NCBI RefSeq assembly: GCF_016741855.1
Contig: NZ_JAERRH010000003.1
Span: forward strand, 744,001-808,000
Source: Streptomyces musisoli
GTDB taxonomy: Bacteria; Actinomycetota; Actinomycetes; Streptomycetales; Streptomycetaceae
DNA length: 64,000 nt
Direction: 5' to 3'
In this document: positions 8,178 to 17,095 of the stretch, one piece after another
How the letters are laid out: every line of letters begins with the position of its first letter
Position numbering within the stretch: the first letter of the stretch is position 1
Made by a program: the position numbers and the translations under genes
Notes under the pieces: generated by a model
Database searches by the model: none
The model's input: only the letters and a program-made list of their open reading frames with translations
What the model was told of the DNA's origin: nothing

Positions 8178-9098
8178 TCAGCCCTTGACCGCGCCCGCCA
8201 TGATCCCTCCGACGATCTGCTTGCCGAAGACGACGAAGACCAGCAGCAGGGGCAGTGTGCTGATCAGCGCTCCGGCCATGACGATGCTCTGGTCGGGGGT
8301 GTAGGAGGCACTGAGCTGGCCGAGCGCCACCTGGATGGTGGGGTCCTCCTGGTTCAGCGCGAGGAACGGCCAGAAGAAGTCGTTCCACGCCTGGACGAAG
8401 GTGAGCATGCCCAGGACCATCATGGCGGGACGGGCCACGGGCAGGACGATGTTCCACACGATGCGTATGTTGCTCGCACCGTCCACCTTGGCCGCCTCGA
8501 TCAGCTCGTACGGCAGGGCCTCCAGCAGGTACTGGCGCATGAAGAAGACACCGAAGGCGCCGACCAGGGTCGGGAAGATCACCGACTCCAGCTTCCCGCC
8601 CCATCCGATGTCCGACATCATCATGAACAGCGGGACGACACTGAGCTGGGGCGGAACCGTCAGCGTGGCGATGACCGCGGTCATCAGCACGCCACGGCCG
8701 CGGAAACGCATCTTGGCGAAGGCGTATCCGGCGAGGGTGCAGAAGAACAGGGTGGCGGCGGTGATGCAGCCCGCCACGATGACGCTGTTGACGATGGCCT
8801 TGCCCAGGTGGGCCTGGTCCCAGGCCGCCTGGAGGTTGCCCCACAGTCTGCCGCCCGGCACGAGCGGCGGCGGGCTGTCCAGGACCCGCTGCTGGTCGTG
8901 CGAGGCGGCCACCAGCGTCCAGTACAGCGGGAAGACCGAACCGAGCCCGACGACGATCAGGGCTGCGTAGGTGAAGGGACCGCCCCTGAGCTGCTGGCCG
9001 GCTCCCAGCCGCAGGCGGGCACGGCCCTTGCGGGGGGCGGTGGGGAGCGGGGCCGGGCCGAGTTCCGGCGCGGTCTTGAGGGGACTGGCAGTGGTCAT
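8178..9098 (-). CDS. cebG: Sugar ABC transporter permease, CebG type
   Basis: A 306-residue inner-membrane permease of the carbohydrate uptake family (MalG-like) with about six transmembrane helices. The cytoplasmic EAA loop is ELIEAAKVDGASNIRIVWNI, which docks the ATPase. It starts 14 bases after the cebF stop, so the two are co-transcribed. No ATPase gene is present in the operon; in Streptomyces the shared MsiK ATPase serves such importers. A basic 40-residue N-terminus precedes TM1. Confidence 0.9.
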   Translation of the reverse strand: MTTASPLKTAPELGPAPLPTAPRKGRARLRLGAGQQLRGGPFTYAALIVVGLGSVFPLYWTLVAASHDQQRVLDSPPPLVPGGRLWGNLQAAWDQAHLGKAIVNSVIVAGCITAATLFFCTLAGYAFAKMRFRGRGVLMTAVIATLTVPPQLSVVPLFMMMSDIGWGGKLESVIFPTLVGAFGVFFMRQYLLEALPYELIEAAKVDGASNIRIVWNIVLPVARPAMMVLGMLTFVQAWNDFFWPFLALNQEDPTIQVALGQLSASYTPDQSIVMAGALISTLPLLLVFVVFGKQIVGGIMAGAVKG

Positions 9099-9112
9099 CG
9101 AAGTCGCTCCCG

Positions 9113-10105
9113 TCAGGCCGCGCTCTTGCGCACGAACCGGCCGACGATCCAGTTGATCAGGGCGATGAGCAGCAGCAGGACGAGCATGGCCCACGCCACG
9201 GCCGCCGCCGGACCCAAGTGGCCCAGCTTCCAGCCGTAGTTGAAGAGGTAGATGCTGAGCGTCTCGTACTGGTGCTCGCTGCCGCCGATCGCGCCGAGGG
9301 TGCCGCCCTGGAGCAGCAGCGGCTCGCCGAACAGCTGCATCGAGCCGATGGTCGAGATGACGATGGTGAACAGGATCGTCGGCCGCAGGGAGGGGACGGT
9401 CACCTTGCGGAACTGCTGCCAGCGCGTCGCCCCGTCGATGGAGGCGGCTTCGTACAGGTCGGTGGGGACCGCCTGCATGGCCGCCAGGTAGATGAGGGCG
9501 TTGTAGCCGGTCCAGCGCCAGATCACGATGACCGAGATGGCGATCTTCGAGGTCCACTCCCCGTTGCCCCAGTCGGTGTCGCCGGCTCCGAAGAAGTGCA
9601 GCACCCAGTTGAGGATGCCGCCGTCGGCACGGAAGACCAGCGCGAAGACCAGGGCGGCCGTGGCCACCGACGTGGCGTACGGGGTGAGGACGACGGTCCG
9701 CCAGAAGGTGCTGGCCCGCAGCTTGTAGTTGAGCAGGTGGGCCAGCCCCAGCGCCACCAGGAGCTGCGGGACGGTGGAGATGACACCGATGACGAAGGTG
9801 TTGAAGACGGCCGTCCAGAACTCGGAGTCCTGGAGGATCCTGGCGAAGTTGTCCCAGCCCACCCACTCGGACTGGTCGAGGCTCGTCATCTCCACCCGGT
9901 GCAGGGCGATCCAGCCGGTGTAGAGGAGCGGGTAGAGCCCGAAGGCACCGAAGATCAGGAAGAAGGGGGCGATGTAGGCGTACGGCGACGCCTTGTCGTC
10001 GAAGCGCCACAGCCGGGTACGCCATGTGCCGCGTCCGTGCGGCGCGGCACCGGTGCCGCCGGGCGGCGGCGTGCAGGCACCCCGGGCGGGGGTTGTCGTT
10101 GCCAC
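9113..10105 (-). CDS. cebF: Sugar ABC transporter permease, CebF type
   Basis: A 330-residue MalF-like permease with six or so membrane helices. Its EAA loop reads YEAASIDGATRWQQFRKVTV. I use the GTG start with AAGGA about 10 bases upstream; the reading frame stays open for 500 bases further, but that part is Pro/Arg-rich and looks non-coding. It lies between cebE (343 bases upstream) and cebG. With cebE it should import cellobiose/cellotriose or a related disaccharide. Confidence 0.9.
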   Translation of the reverse strand: MATTTPARGACTPPPGGTGAAPHGRGTWRTRLWRFDDKASPYAYIAPFFLIFGAFGLYPLLYTGWIALHRVEMTSLDQSEWVGWDNFARILQDSEFWTAVFNTFVIGVISTVPQLLVALGLAHLLNYKLRASTFWRTVVLTPYATSVATAALVFALVFRADGGILNWVLHFFGAGDTDWGNGEWTSKIAISVIVIWRWTGYNALIYLAAMQAVPTDLYEAASIDGATRWQQFRKVTVPSLRPTILFTIVISTIGSMQLFGEPLLLQGGTLGAIGGSEHQYETLSIYLFNYGWKLGHLGPAAAVAWAMLVLLLLIALINWIVGRFVRKSAA

Positions 10106-10448
10106 GAAGGGAGTCCTTCCCTGGAGGTTTCGGCCGGGTGGGGCGGGGGCGCGTCCGGGGACCGGCACCGGTCCGCCGCTCCCCCGGGCGGGCCGGTGCG
10201 GCGGCGGACGGCCCGCGCCGCGGCCTGACGTGCGTGTGAGGCGGAGCCCGGCCGTCGGCTGCCGGGCCCCGCCGGGCGGTCCGGCGGCGGCGCCCCTGCC
10301 GGGGCACCGCTCGTGCCGTCGGACACTCGCCTGCGCGGACCCGTGGCCCGTGCCGCGTACCGGGCGTCGCTCTGCCGGGCACGGCGCGGACGGCGCGCCC
10401 GCGCGGGCGGGGTGCGGTCGGCCGGCGGGCCCCCGCACCCGGGGCCGG

Positions 10449-11768
10449 CTAGCCGAGCGCCTTGTCGATCGATTCGGTCGCGGCCTTCCACGCGTCGTCG
10501 GGCGAGGTGCCGTGCTGCTCCATGTTGTTGATCTGGGTGGAGACCGTGTCCTTGATCGCGGCGTCCTTCGGGCCGAGCACCGCCTCGGGGATGGACTTGG
10601 CCTCCTCGGCGTAGATCTGCCCGATGGGGGCGTCACTGAAGTACGGGAGCTTGGCGTTCTTCACGTCGGCCAGTTCGTAGGCCTTCTTGTTGGACGGGAA
10701 GACGCCGATCGCCTTGAACACCGCGGCCTGCTGCTCGGGAGCGGTCAGCCACTTGACCAGCTCGGAGGCCTCCTTGACGTGCTTGCCGTTCTTGGGAACG
10801 GCCAGGAAGGAGCCGCCCCAGTTGGCCGCGGTCGAGCCGGGGGCGCGGGAGATGTCCCACTTGCCCTTGTAGGCGTCGCCGGAGTTGGTGGAGATCTGGC
10901 CGGCCATCCAGGCGGGGCAGGCCACGGTGGCCACGGTGCCCTTGCGCAGCGCGGCCGTCCAGGCGTCGGTGAACTGGGGCAGGCCCTGGGACAGCTTCTT
11001 GCCGGCGGCCTCGGCGGCCAGGTCCCAGCCCTGCTGCACGGACTGGCTCTCCTTGTACACCGGCTTGCCGTCGGCGTCGTAGTACTGCTGGGCGGAGGAG
11101 CTGACGACCGCGTTGTACATGGCGGACGCGGAGTCCATGAAGTAGGTGCCCGAGGGCGCCTTCTTCTTGTACTGCTCACCGAGTTCGAGGTAGTCCTCCC
11201 AGCCGCCGGCGACGGCCTTGGCGACGGCCTCGCGGTCGGTGGGCAGGCCCGCCTTCTCGAAGAGGTCCTTGCGGTAGCACAGCGACATGGGGCCGATGTC
11301 GGTACCGGCGCCGATCACCGTGCCGTCCTCGGCCGTGGCCTGCTTCTCCTTCCAGGACACCCAGTCGTTCACGTCGATCGTCTTGCCGAGGTCGGCGAAC
11401 TTGCCCGCCTGGGTGTCGACGACCTCCTTGATGCGCCCGACTTCGATGCCCGTGACGTCGCCGAGACCGCTGCCCGTGTTCAGCTGCTGAAGGAGCTTCG
11501 GGTAGTAGTCCTGCTCGTTGGCGGTGGTCTCCTCCTTGACCGTGATGTTCGGGTGCAGTTCGTGGTACTTGGCGAACAGGCCGGCCTCCTTGTAGCCGAA
11601 CTGCCCGAAGTCGGCCACCGTGAGGGTGATGTTCCCGTTGGCGTCCGCGGTGTCCGAGTCGTCGTCGCTGCTGCAGCCGGTCAGCAGCAGTGCGGAGGCC
11701 GTCAGGACCGTCGTGGCCACGGCCGTCGCTCTGCGGCCGTGACCACCGCCGGTGCGGGTGATGCGCAT
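10449..11768 (-). CDS. cebE: Sugar-binding lipoprotein, CebE type
   Basis: A 439-residue family 1 solute-binding lipoprotein. A signal peptide with Arg-rich start ends in the lipobox LLTGCSS at about residues 28-34. An acidic DDDSD linker and an extracellular binding domain follow. AAGGAG lies just upstream of the ATG. It heads the operon and captures the oligosaccharide for CebFG. An operator with one mismatch to the CebR consensus lies about 215 bases upstream. Ligand specificity (cellobiose, cellotriose or another beta-glucoside) is inferred from the linked GH1 enzyme and operators. Confidence 0.9.
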   Translation of the reverse strand: MRITRTGGGHGRRATAVATTVLTASALLLTGCSSDDDSDTADANGNITLTVADFGQFGYKEAGLFAKYHELHPNITVKEETTANEQDYYPKLLQQLNTGSGLGDVTGIEVGRIKEVVDTQAGKFADLGKTIDVNDWVSWKEKQATAEDGTVIGAGTDIGPMSLCYRKDLFEKAGLPTDREAVAKAVAGGWEDYLELGEQYKKKAPSGTYFMDSASAMYNAVVSSSAQQYYDADGKPVYKESQSVQQGWDLAAEAAGKKLSQGLPQFTDAWTAALRKGTVATVACPAWMAGQISTNSGDAYKGKWDISRAPGSTAANWGGSFLAVPKNGKHVKEASELVKWLTAPEQQAAVFKAIGVFPSNKKAYELADVKNAKLPYFSDAPIGQIYAEEAKSIPEAVLGPKDAAIKDTVSTQINNMEQHGTSPDDAWKAATESIDKALG

Positions 11769-12262
11769 TCCACTACTCCTTGTTCCAGTGGGGAACGGGA
11801 CCTCAGGATTCGGACCATCAGGGCTCGGTGGTCCGGACCTGCCCTCTCGGTTCGAGCAGCGGCCAGCCAACAGCACACGGCGTGCGGTGGAAAGGTGCTG
11901 GTCAACGATGTGCCATGCAAGGTAGAGGGGAAGGCCATGGGTGGTTCGATCCAAGCGGGAGAGGGCCCCCGGTCATTCCGTGGGACCGCTCCCACGCGGC
12001 ATGCCGGAAGACTCGTTGGTGGCAGGCCGGGTGTCAAGACTTGAAGACGGCGTTGTTGCGCAAGCGTGTTCAGCGCGTCACGGGAACGTGTCGCACCACA
12101 ACGCACGACCGGCCCGCCGTCCGGCTGTTGCGGACAGCGTCGGGGCAGGTCACCGGCGGGTCAATCCCCGCATCCGGCCAACTGCGCCCCGTCACACGGT
12201 GGTTGCCGCACGCCCGGGGTCAGAATGAGGCACCCGCCCCACGGACCGCCGGAAGGTGAACG
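11769..12262. other. Intergenic region between cebE and the decayed cebR copy
   Basis: Nearly 500 bases without a convincing gene. It contains the cebE leader and operator and an AT-richer patch around 11870-12070 expected to hold the cebE promoter. I see no RNA gene. Confidence 0.5.
11981..11994. promoter_or_regulatory. CebR-like operator upstream of cebE
   Basis: TGGGACCGCTCCCA, a palindrome differing at one base from the CebR site TGGGAGCGCTCCCA. It lies about 215 bases upstream of the cebE ATG and is the likely site through which cellobiose releases the operon. Confidence 0.75.
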
Positions 12263-12640
12263 ATGAGTCCTGCCGAACGGCCGCAGCCGCCCGGGACCGC
12301 GGACGTCCGGCGCCCGGCCCTGAACTCCGTGGCGCCCGCGCCGGCGTGGGCGCGGCACGGTCTCGCGGGTGATCAACGGATCCCCGAAGGTCAGCGACCG
12401 CTCCCGGGCGGCCGCCGAGCGGGCGATCGCGGAAGTCGGCCACGTGCCCGACAGCGCCGCCCGCCCCTGGCGACCCGCCGCACCGACGCGGTGGCGCTGG
12501 TCGTGCCCGACGCCGAGCACCGGCTGTTCTCCGAGCCGTACTTCTCGGGCGTCATCCGGGGCGTGTCCGCCGGACTCACCGCCGTCGGCATGCAGTTGCC
12601 GCCGGTCCTGACGGGGAACGAGCGAGGTGCCGGGTCCCGG
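12263..12640 (+). pseudogene. Decayed LacI/CebR-type regulator gene
   Basis: Translated piecewise in three frames, this strip matches the intact regulator at 5285-6340. RRPALNSVA is in one frame and RAGVG in a second. RGTVSRVINGSPKVSDRSRA through VPDSAAR is in a third, then back to ATRRTDAVALVVPDAEHRLFSEPYFSGVIRG. At least three frameshifts are needed, and homology stops near residue 125 of about 350. A GGAAGG ribosome site still precedes the ATG. It is on the opposite strand to the intact cluster and just upstream of a perfect CebR palindrome and a beta-glucosidase remnant. It appears to be the relic of a second cellobiose locus with its centre deleted. Confidence 0.85.
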
Positions 12641-12649
12641 GGCGCCCCT

Positions 12650-12678
12650 TTCGACATGGGAGCGCTCCCATGCATAAT
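12650..12678 (+). promoter_or_regulatory. Perfect CebR palindrome inside an intact-looking promoter
   Basis: CATGGGAGCGCTCCCATG (12655-12672) is an 18-base perfect palindrome containing the exact CebR consensus at 12657-12670. It fills the 17-base spacer between a -35-like TTCGAC (12650-12655) and a -10-like CATAAT (12673-12678). The promoter faces the beta-glucosidase remnant. It is a better operator than either of those in the intact cluster. Confidence 0.8.
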
Positions 12679-12707
12679 GCGGGCACTCGGCCCCTGGGAG
12701 AACCCTC

Positions 12708-13124
12708 ATGCCCGAACCGATGCCCGAACCGACGTCCGTGGCCTTTCCCGACCCCGACGGCCGCGTCCACGACCGCGAGCGCATCGCCTACCTCCACGGC
12801 CACCTCGCGGCGGTCCGCCGCGCCATCGACGACGGCGCCGACGTCCGCGGCTGCTTCCCGTGGTCCCTGCCGGACGACTTCGAGTGGGCGTACGGCTACG
12901 GCAAGCGGTTCGGGGCGGTGTTCGCGGACTTCGCGACGCTGGAGGGGACGCCGAAGTCGAGCGCGCGGTGGTACGCGGAGGCGGCACGGACGCGGGTGCT
13001 GGCGTCGGCGCCTGCGGGCTGGCCGGGAGGCGCCGGGTCCGGTGCCTGCGGGTTGGCCGAGCGGTGCCGGGTCCGGTGCCTGCGGGTTGGCCGAGCGGTG
13101 CCGGCTCCGGTGCCTGCGGGTTAG
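12708..13124 (+). pseudogene. 3' remnant of a GH1 beta-glucosidase gene
   Basis: Residues 12-95 of this 138-codon frame match the last 85 residues of the intact Bgl[55 protein letters not shown] and KSSARWYAE. Both catalytic glutamates and the rest of the barrel are missing. The frame starts with an ATG about 30 bases downstream of the CebR-operated promoter and runs into a 34-base tandem repeat. It could be translated, but the product cannot be an active glucosidase. Confidence 0.85.
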
Positions 13125-13172
13125 CCGAGCGGTGCCTGTCCGGTGCCTGCGGGTTAGCCGAGCGGTGCCGGT
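13007..13172. repeat. 34-bp tandem repeat, five copies
   Basis: Units beginning GGTGCCTGCGGGTTGGCCGA recur at 13007 (degenerate), 13041, 13075, 13109 and 13142, a period of 34, 34, 34 and 33 bases. The array extends the 3' end of the beta-glucosidase remnant and supplies its stop codon. Confidence 0.85.
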
Positions 13173-13225
13173 GTGCCGGCCGAAGGGCGCGGTCCGCCGG
13201 GGGCGGTCCGCGCGTGAAGATGCAC

Positions 13226-13277
13226 GCGGGACGCGTTTCCCGGCCGGGCGGGTGAGCCCGGCCGGGAAACGTCCCGC
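13226..13277 (-). terminator. Strong hairpin after the chitinase gene
   Basis: Arms of about 22 bases (GCGGGACG, a two-base bulge, GTTTCCCGGCCGGGC and the complement) surround GGGTGA, ending 8 bases from the chitinase stop codon. It is a likely terminator for the chitinase. Confidence 0.8.
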
Positions 13278-13285
13278 GGTGCCGG

Positions 13286-14770
13286 TCAGTTGTAGGTGCC
13301 GAACGCCTTCGAGAACGCGAACCTGTCCTGGGTGACCGAGCTGCACGTGGCGTCGGCGGTGGGCTTGATGCCGCCCTCGCACTGCTTGTCGCGGGTCGCG
13401 GACCACATGGAGAGCCAGCCGAGCCCCTTGGACTTGGCGAAGTTCACCAGCTGGGTGGCGTCCTCGACCTTGAAGACCTCGGAGGAGACGTCGTTGACGC
13501 CGATCATCGGGGTGACCGCGACCGTCTTCCAGGCGGCGGAGTCCGACAGGCCCAGCACGCTCTTGACCTGGGCCTGGGTGGCCGTCGCGGCCTGCTCGGC
13601 GTAGGTCCCCATGTCGCCGCTGTACGAGGCTCCGTAGTCCATCGCCATGATGTTGACGGTGTTGATCTTCACGCCGTTGGACTTGGCGTCGGCGAGGAGG
13701 TTCACGCCGTCCTGGGTGAGGCCCTCGGGCATCACCGGGAGGGTGTAGGAGACGTCCAGGCCCGGGTGCCCGGCCTGGAGCTTGGCGATGGCCTGGGCGC
13801 GCCGGGTGTTGGCGGCCGTGTTCGGCAGCGCGCCGCCCTCGACGTCGAAGTCGACCTTGGTCAGCTTGAACGCGTCGACCGCCTTGCCGTAGGCCGCCGC
13901 CAGCGCGTCCGCGGAGGAGCAGGTGGTGGCCAGCTCGGAGCCGGAGGCGCCGCCGAAGGAGACGCGCACGTCACCGCCCTTGGCGCGCAGGGCGCCGATC
14001 TGCGCGGCCACGGCGTCGCCGGTGAGGTCCGTGACACCGCCCCACTTCGGGGTGCAGCCGCCGCCGTCGGTGACGAAGGCGAGGTTGTAGGTCTTCACGC
14101 CGGTCGCGTCGGCGGCGCCGAGAAGGTCGAAGGCCGGGTAGAGGGAGGTGTCGACGTAGGGCGCGAAGCCGGCGGAGGCGGTGGTGCCCGTTCCGGTGCC
14201 GGTGCCGCCGGTCTGGGACGGGGTGGGCGTGGGGGTGGCGGTGGGGGTGCTCGTCCTGGTGGGCGTGGGGGTGCCGGTCTTGGTGGGGGCCGGCGTCGGG
14301 GACTGGGGCTCGGTGGGCCGGCCGCTCGGCTCGGGGGTGGCGCCGCCGTCCGCGGAACACTGGGCGTCGTCGATCCGGCAGCCCGTCGGGTCGCCGCTGC
14401 CGCTCACCACGAAGCCGATGGTCACCGACTTGCCGGGGGCGAGGCCCTCGGTGTCCCACTTGGCCGGCTTCACGGTGACGTGCCGGCCGCTGACGCTCGA
14501 CTCGCCGTTCCACAGGGAGCTGAGCGTGGTGCCGGCCGGGAGGTCGAACTCCAGTGTCCAGGTCTTCTCGGCCTGGCCGCTGTTGTTGGTGACGACGTAC
14601 TGGGCGGTGTAGCCGGACGACCAGTCGCTGGTCCTGGTGTAGGCGGCGTTCACGCCGGCCGCGTTGGCGGTGCCGGTGAGCAGGACCGCGCCGCCGCCGA
14701 TCACGGCCGCGGCGACCAGGCCGCCTATCGCCTTGTTCCTGCCACTGATCCTGCGCCGGTGCGTGCTCAT
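13286..14770 (-). CDS. Secreted GH18 chitinase with a CBM2 module
   Basis: A 494-residue modular exoenzyme. A basic twin-Arg-containing N-terminus and hydrophobic segment end in ANAAGV (signal peptide, about residues 1-37). A family 2 carbohydrate-binding module (VNAAYTRTSDWSSGYTA to about residue 135) follows, then a Pro/Thr linker (residues about 150-195) and a GH18 catalytic domain. The catalytic motif is VDFDVEGG, with the acid Glu at the expected place. It should cleave chitin or chitooligomers outside the cell. I prefer the ATG (MSTHRRR); a GTG six codons upstream is an alternative. No clear DasR site was seen upstream. Confidence 0.92.
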   Translation of the reverse strand: MSTHRRRISGRNKAIGGLVAAAVIGGGAVLLTGTANAAGVNAAYTRTSDWSSGYTAQYVVTNNSGQAEKTWTLEFDLPAGTTLSSLWNGESSVSGRHVTVKPAKWDTEGLAPGKSVTIGFVVSGSGDPTGCRIDDAQCSADGGATPEPSGRPTEPQSPTPAPTKTGTPTPTRTSTPTATPTPTPSQTGGTGTGTGTTASAGFAPYVDTSLYPAFDLLGAADATGVKTYNLAFVTDGGGCTPKWGGVTDLTGDAVAAQIGALRAKGGDVRVSFGGASGSELATTCSSADALAAAYGKAVDAFKLTKVDFDVEGGALPNTAANTRRAQAIAKLQAGHPGLDVSYTLPVMPEGLTQDGVNLLADAKSNGVKINTVNIMAMDYGASYSGDMGTYAEQAATATQAQVKSVLGLSDSAAWKTVAVTPMIGVNDVSSEVFKVEDATQLVNFAKSKGLGWLSMWSATRDKQCEGGIKPTADATCSSVTQDRFAFSKAFGTYN

Positions 14771-14901
14771 GCGCGTGCCTGCCTTCACTGCTCACGGGGG
14801 TCACAGGGGTGGTCGGCCCTGTGGGGTGCGGCAGCACGCTAGCGAGCCCGATTCGGACAAATGGCCTGTTCGAGACGGGTGTTGAAGACCTTATGGTGCG
14901 C

Positions 14902-16305
14902 TTAAGGAAGCGATCGGAGTCGGTTAAAGGTAGAGACCAGTCCGCGCGGCCGGCGCCGTCGCACCGCGCCCCGGTGGCCCCGGCCCACCGGCTTCCGTCC
15001 GTCGAGCTGGAACCAGATCCGCACCTCGGTGCCGCCCAGCACGGAGGCGCCGATGCGGACGTCGCCGCCGGTGGACTCGGCGAGCCGGCGGACGATGTCC
15101 AGGCCGAGGCCGGTGGAGCCGGTGGTGCCGGAGCCCCGGCCGCGGGCCATCGCCGCCTCCGGGTCGGGTATGCCGGGGCCCGCGTCGGAGACGAGCACGA
15201 TCACCGCGTCCTCGCCGTTGTGCACGTCGACCGCGAAGGCGGTGCCCTCGGCGGTGTGCCGGAAGACGTTGCCGAGCAGGGCGTCGAGCCCGGCGGCGAG
15301 GTCGGCGCGGGCCACGGGCAGCCGCACCGGCCGGTCGACGCCGGCCACTCGCCACTTGCGGCCCTCGTCCTCGGCGAGCGCGGACCAGAACTCCATGCGT
15401 TCGCGGACCACCTCGGCCGCGTCGCAGCCGGCGCCCGGCCCGGCGGCGGCCGTCTGCGGCTTGGCGTCCCGGGCGGTGCGGATGATGGTGTCGACCTCGC
15501 CCTCCAGCTGGGCGACGGCGGCCCGGGTCTGCTCGGCGGCCGGCCCGGCACCGAGGGAGGCCGCGTTCAGCCGCAGGACGGTGAGCGGGGTGCGCAGCCG
15601 GTGCGAGAGGTCGGCCGCCAGCTCGCGTTCGTTGGCGAGGAGCTGGACGACCTGGTCGGCCATGGAGTTGAACGCGACCGCGGCCAGCCGGAGTTCGGTC
15701 GGGCCCTCCTCCGGCACCCGGGCACCCAGCTTGCCCTCGCCCAGTTCGTGCGCGCCCTCGAGCAGTCGCCGTGCCGGACGCACCATGCGCACGCCGAGCC
15801 GGTCGGCGACCGCGACCGAGCCGACGATCAGGGCGAGGCCGACGGCGGCGAGCACCGCCCAGGCCGTGCCGACGCCGTTGGTCATCTCGGACTCGGGGAC
15901 GTACACCTCGACCACCGCGATGGCGCCGGAGCCGAGCGCGACCGGCTGGAGCAGGGCGGAGCCGCCGGGCACGGTGCCGGTGGAGGCGCGGCCGAGTCTC
16001 CGGACGGCCTGGATGTCGCGGGCGGCGGCGCGCTGCCGGCCGAGGTCCAGCGCGGCCCTGCCGTCGGCGGCCGGCAGGTGGACGGCCATCCCGGAGTCGG
16101 CGCCGGCCGAGGCCACGACCCGCTCCAGTTCCTCGCGGTCGGTGGTGATGGACAGCGCGGGCGCGACCGCGGCCGCCTCCCGCTCGGCGTTGGAGAAGGC
16201 GCGGTCCCGGGCCATCTCCTTGACGACCAGGCCGAGCGGCACGGCGAAGGCGACCACGACCATCGTGGTGACCGCCAGACAGACCTTGACGAGCGCCCAC
16301 CTCAT
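14902..16305 (-). CDS. Two-component sensor histidine kinase
   Basis: A 467-residue membrane kinase. TM1 is at residues 10-28, an extracellular sensor at about 32-143 and TM2 at about 147-167. HAMP follows, then the H-box ADLSHRLRTPL with His235. The ATPase domain has N (GLDALLGNVFRHT), G1 (VSDAGPGIPD) and G2 (GSTGLGLDIVRRLA) boxes. Its ATG overlaps the stop of the response-regulator gene by 4 bases (ATGA), so the pair is translationally coupled. The signal is unknown. The C-terminus ends in a basic tail. Confidence 0.93.
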   Translation of the reverse strand: MRWALVKVCLAVTTMVVVAFAVPLGLVVKEMARDRAFSNAEREAAAVAPALSITTDREELERVVASAGADSGMAVHLPAADGRAALDLGRQRAAARDIQAVRRLGRASTGTVPGGSALLQPVALGSGAIAVVEVYVPESEMTNGVGTAWAVLAAVGLALIVGSVAVADRLGVRMVRPARRLLEGAHELGEGKLGARVPEEGPTELRLAAVAFNSMADQVVQLLANERELAADLSHRLRTPLTVLRLNAASLGAGPAAEQTRAAVAQLEGEVDTIIRTARDAKPQTAAAGPGAGCDAAEVVRERMEFWSALAEDEGRKWRVAGVDRPVRLPVARADLAAGLDALLGNVFRHTAEGTAFAVDVHNGEDAVIVLVSDAGPGIPDPEAAMARGRGSGTTGSTGLGLDIVRRLAESTGGDVRIGASVLGGTEVRIWFQLDGRKPVGRGHRGAVRRRRPRGLVSTFNRLRSLP

Positions 16306-17006
16306 CGCGGCTCACCGTCCACGGGCGGTTCGAGCTTCACGCCGACGCCCCGGAGCGTGTGCAGGTAGCGCGGCCGTGCCGCCGTCTCCCCCAGCTTCCG
16401 GCGCAGCCAGGACAGATGGACGTCGATGGTCTGGTCGTCGCCGTAGGACTGCTGCCAGACCTCGGCGAGGAGTTCCTTGCGCGGGACGACGACCCCCGGC
16501 CGGCCGGCCAGGAAGGCGAGCAGGTCGAACTCGCGGCGGGTGAGGTCGAGCCGGACGCCGTCCAACTCGGCCTGGCGGCGCAGCGGGTCGACGGTCAGAC
16601 CGCCGACGCGGAGCACGGTCGGGGGCGTGTCCTCCGCACCGCCGGAGCGGGCCCGGCGCAGCACGGCCGCGATGCGGGCGGAGAGGTGCTCGACGGAGAA
16701 CGGCTTGGTCAGGTAGTCGTCCGCCCCGGCGTTCAGCAGCCGGACGATCTCCGTCTCGTCGTCCCGGGCGGTGGCGATGATGACCGGTACGTCGGTGATG
16801 CTGCGGAGCATCTTCAGCGCCTCGGAGCCGTCCAGGTCCGGCAGTCCGAGGTCCAGGATGACCACGTCGAAGCGGAGATGCGCGACCTCGCGCAGCGCCT
16901 CCAGTGCCGTACCGACGCTGCGCACGGTGTGCGCGGCGTCGGTCAGATGCCGGATGAGCGCCGAGCGTACGAACTGGTCGTCCTCGACCACGAGCACACT
17001 TGCCAT
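16302..17006 (-). CDS. OmpR/PhoB-type response regulator
   Basis: A 234-residue regulator with a receiver domain (phospho-acceptor Asp52 in VVILDLGLPDLDG, acidic DD at 9-10, Lys in the KPFSVEHL switch) and a C-terminal winged helix (LTRREFDLLAFLAGRPG, DDQTIDVHLSWLRRKLG). It partners the histidine kinase it overlaps. I start at MASVLVVEDD; an upstream in-frame start would add 23 residues. Target genes are not evident from sequence. Confidence 0.93.
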   Translation of the reverse strand: MASVLVVEDDQFVRSALIRHLTDAAHTVRSVGTALEALREVAHLRFDVVILDLGLPDLDGSEALKMLRSITDVPVIIATARDDETEIVRLLNAGADDYLTKPFSVEHLSARIAAVLRRARSGGAEDTPPTVLRVGGLTVDPLRRQAELDGVRLDLTRREFDLLAFLAGRPGVVVPRKELLAEVWQQSYGDDQTIDVHLSWLRRKLGETAARPRYLHTLRGVGVKLEPPVDGEPR

Positions 17007-17095
17007 GCGCCGCACCGTACGCCATGCGGACGACGCCGGGCGGGTGCCTGTGGACAACTCGGGGCACGTGCGCACCGCGGCGGGGCTGAGGCAGT

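Noticed and set aside
14771-14950. DasR site upstream of the chitinase
   Set aside because: No sequence close to ACTGGTCTAGACCAGT was found; only partial, non-symmetric similarities.
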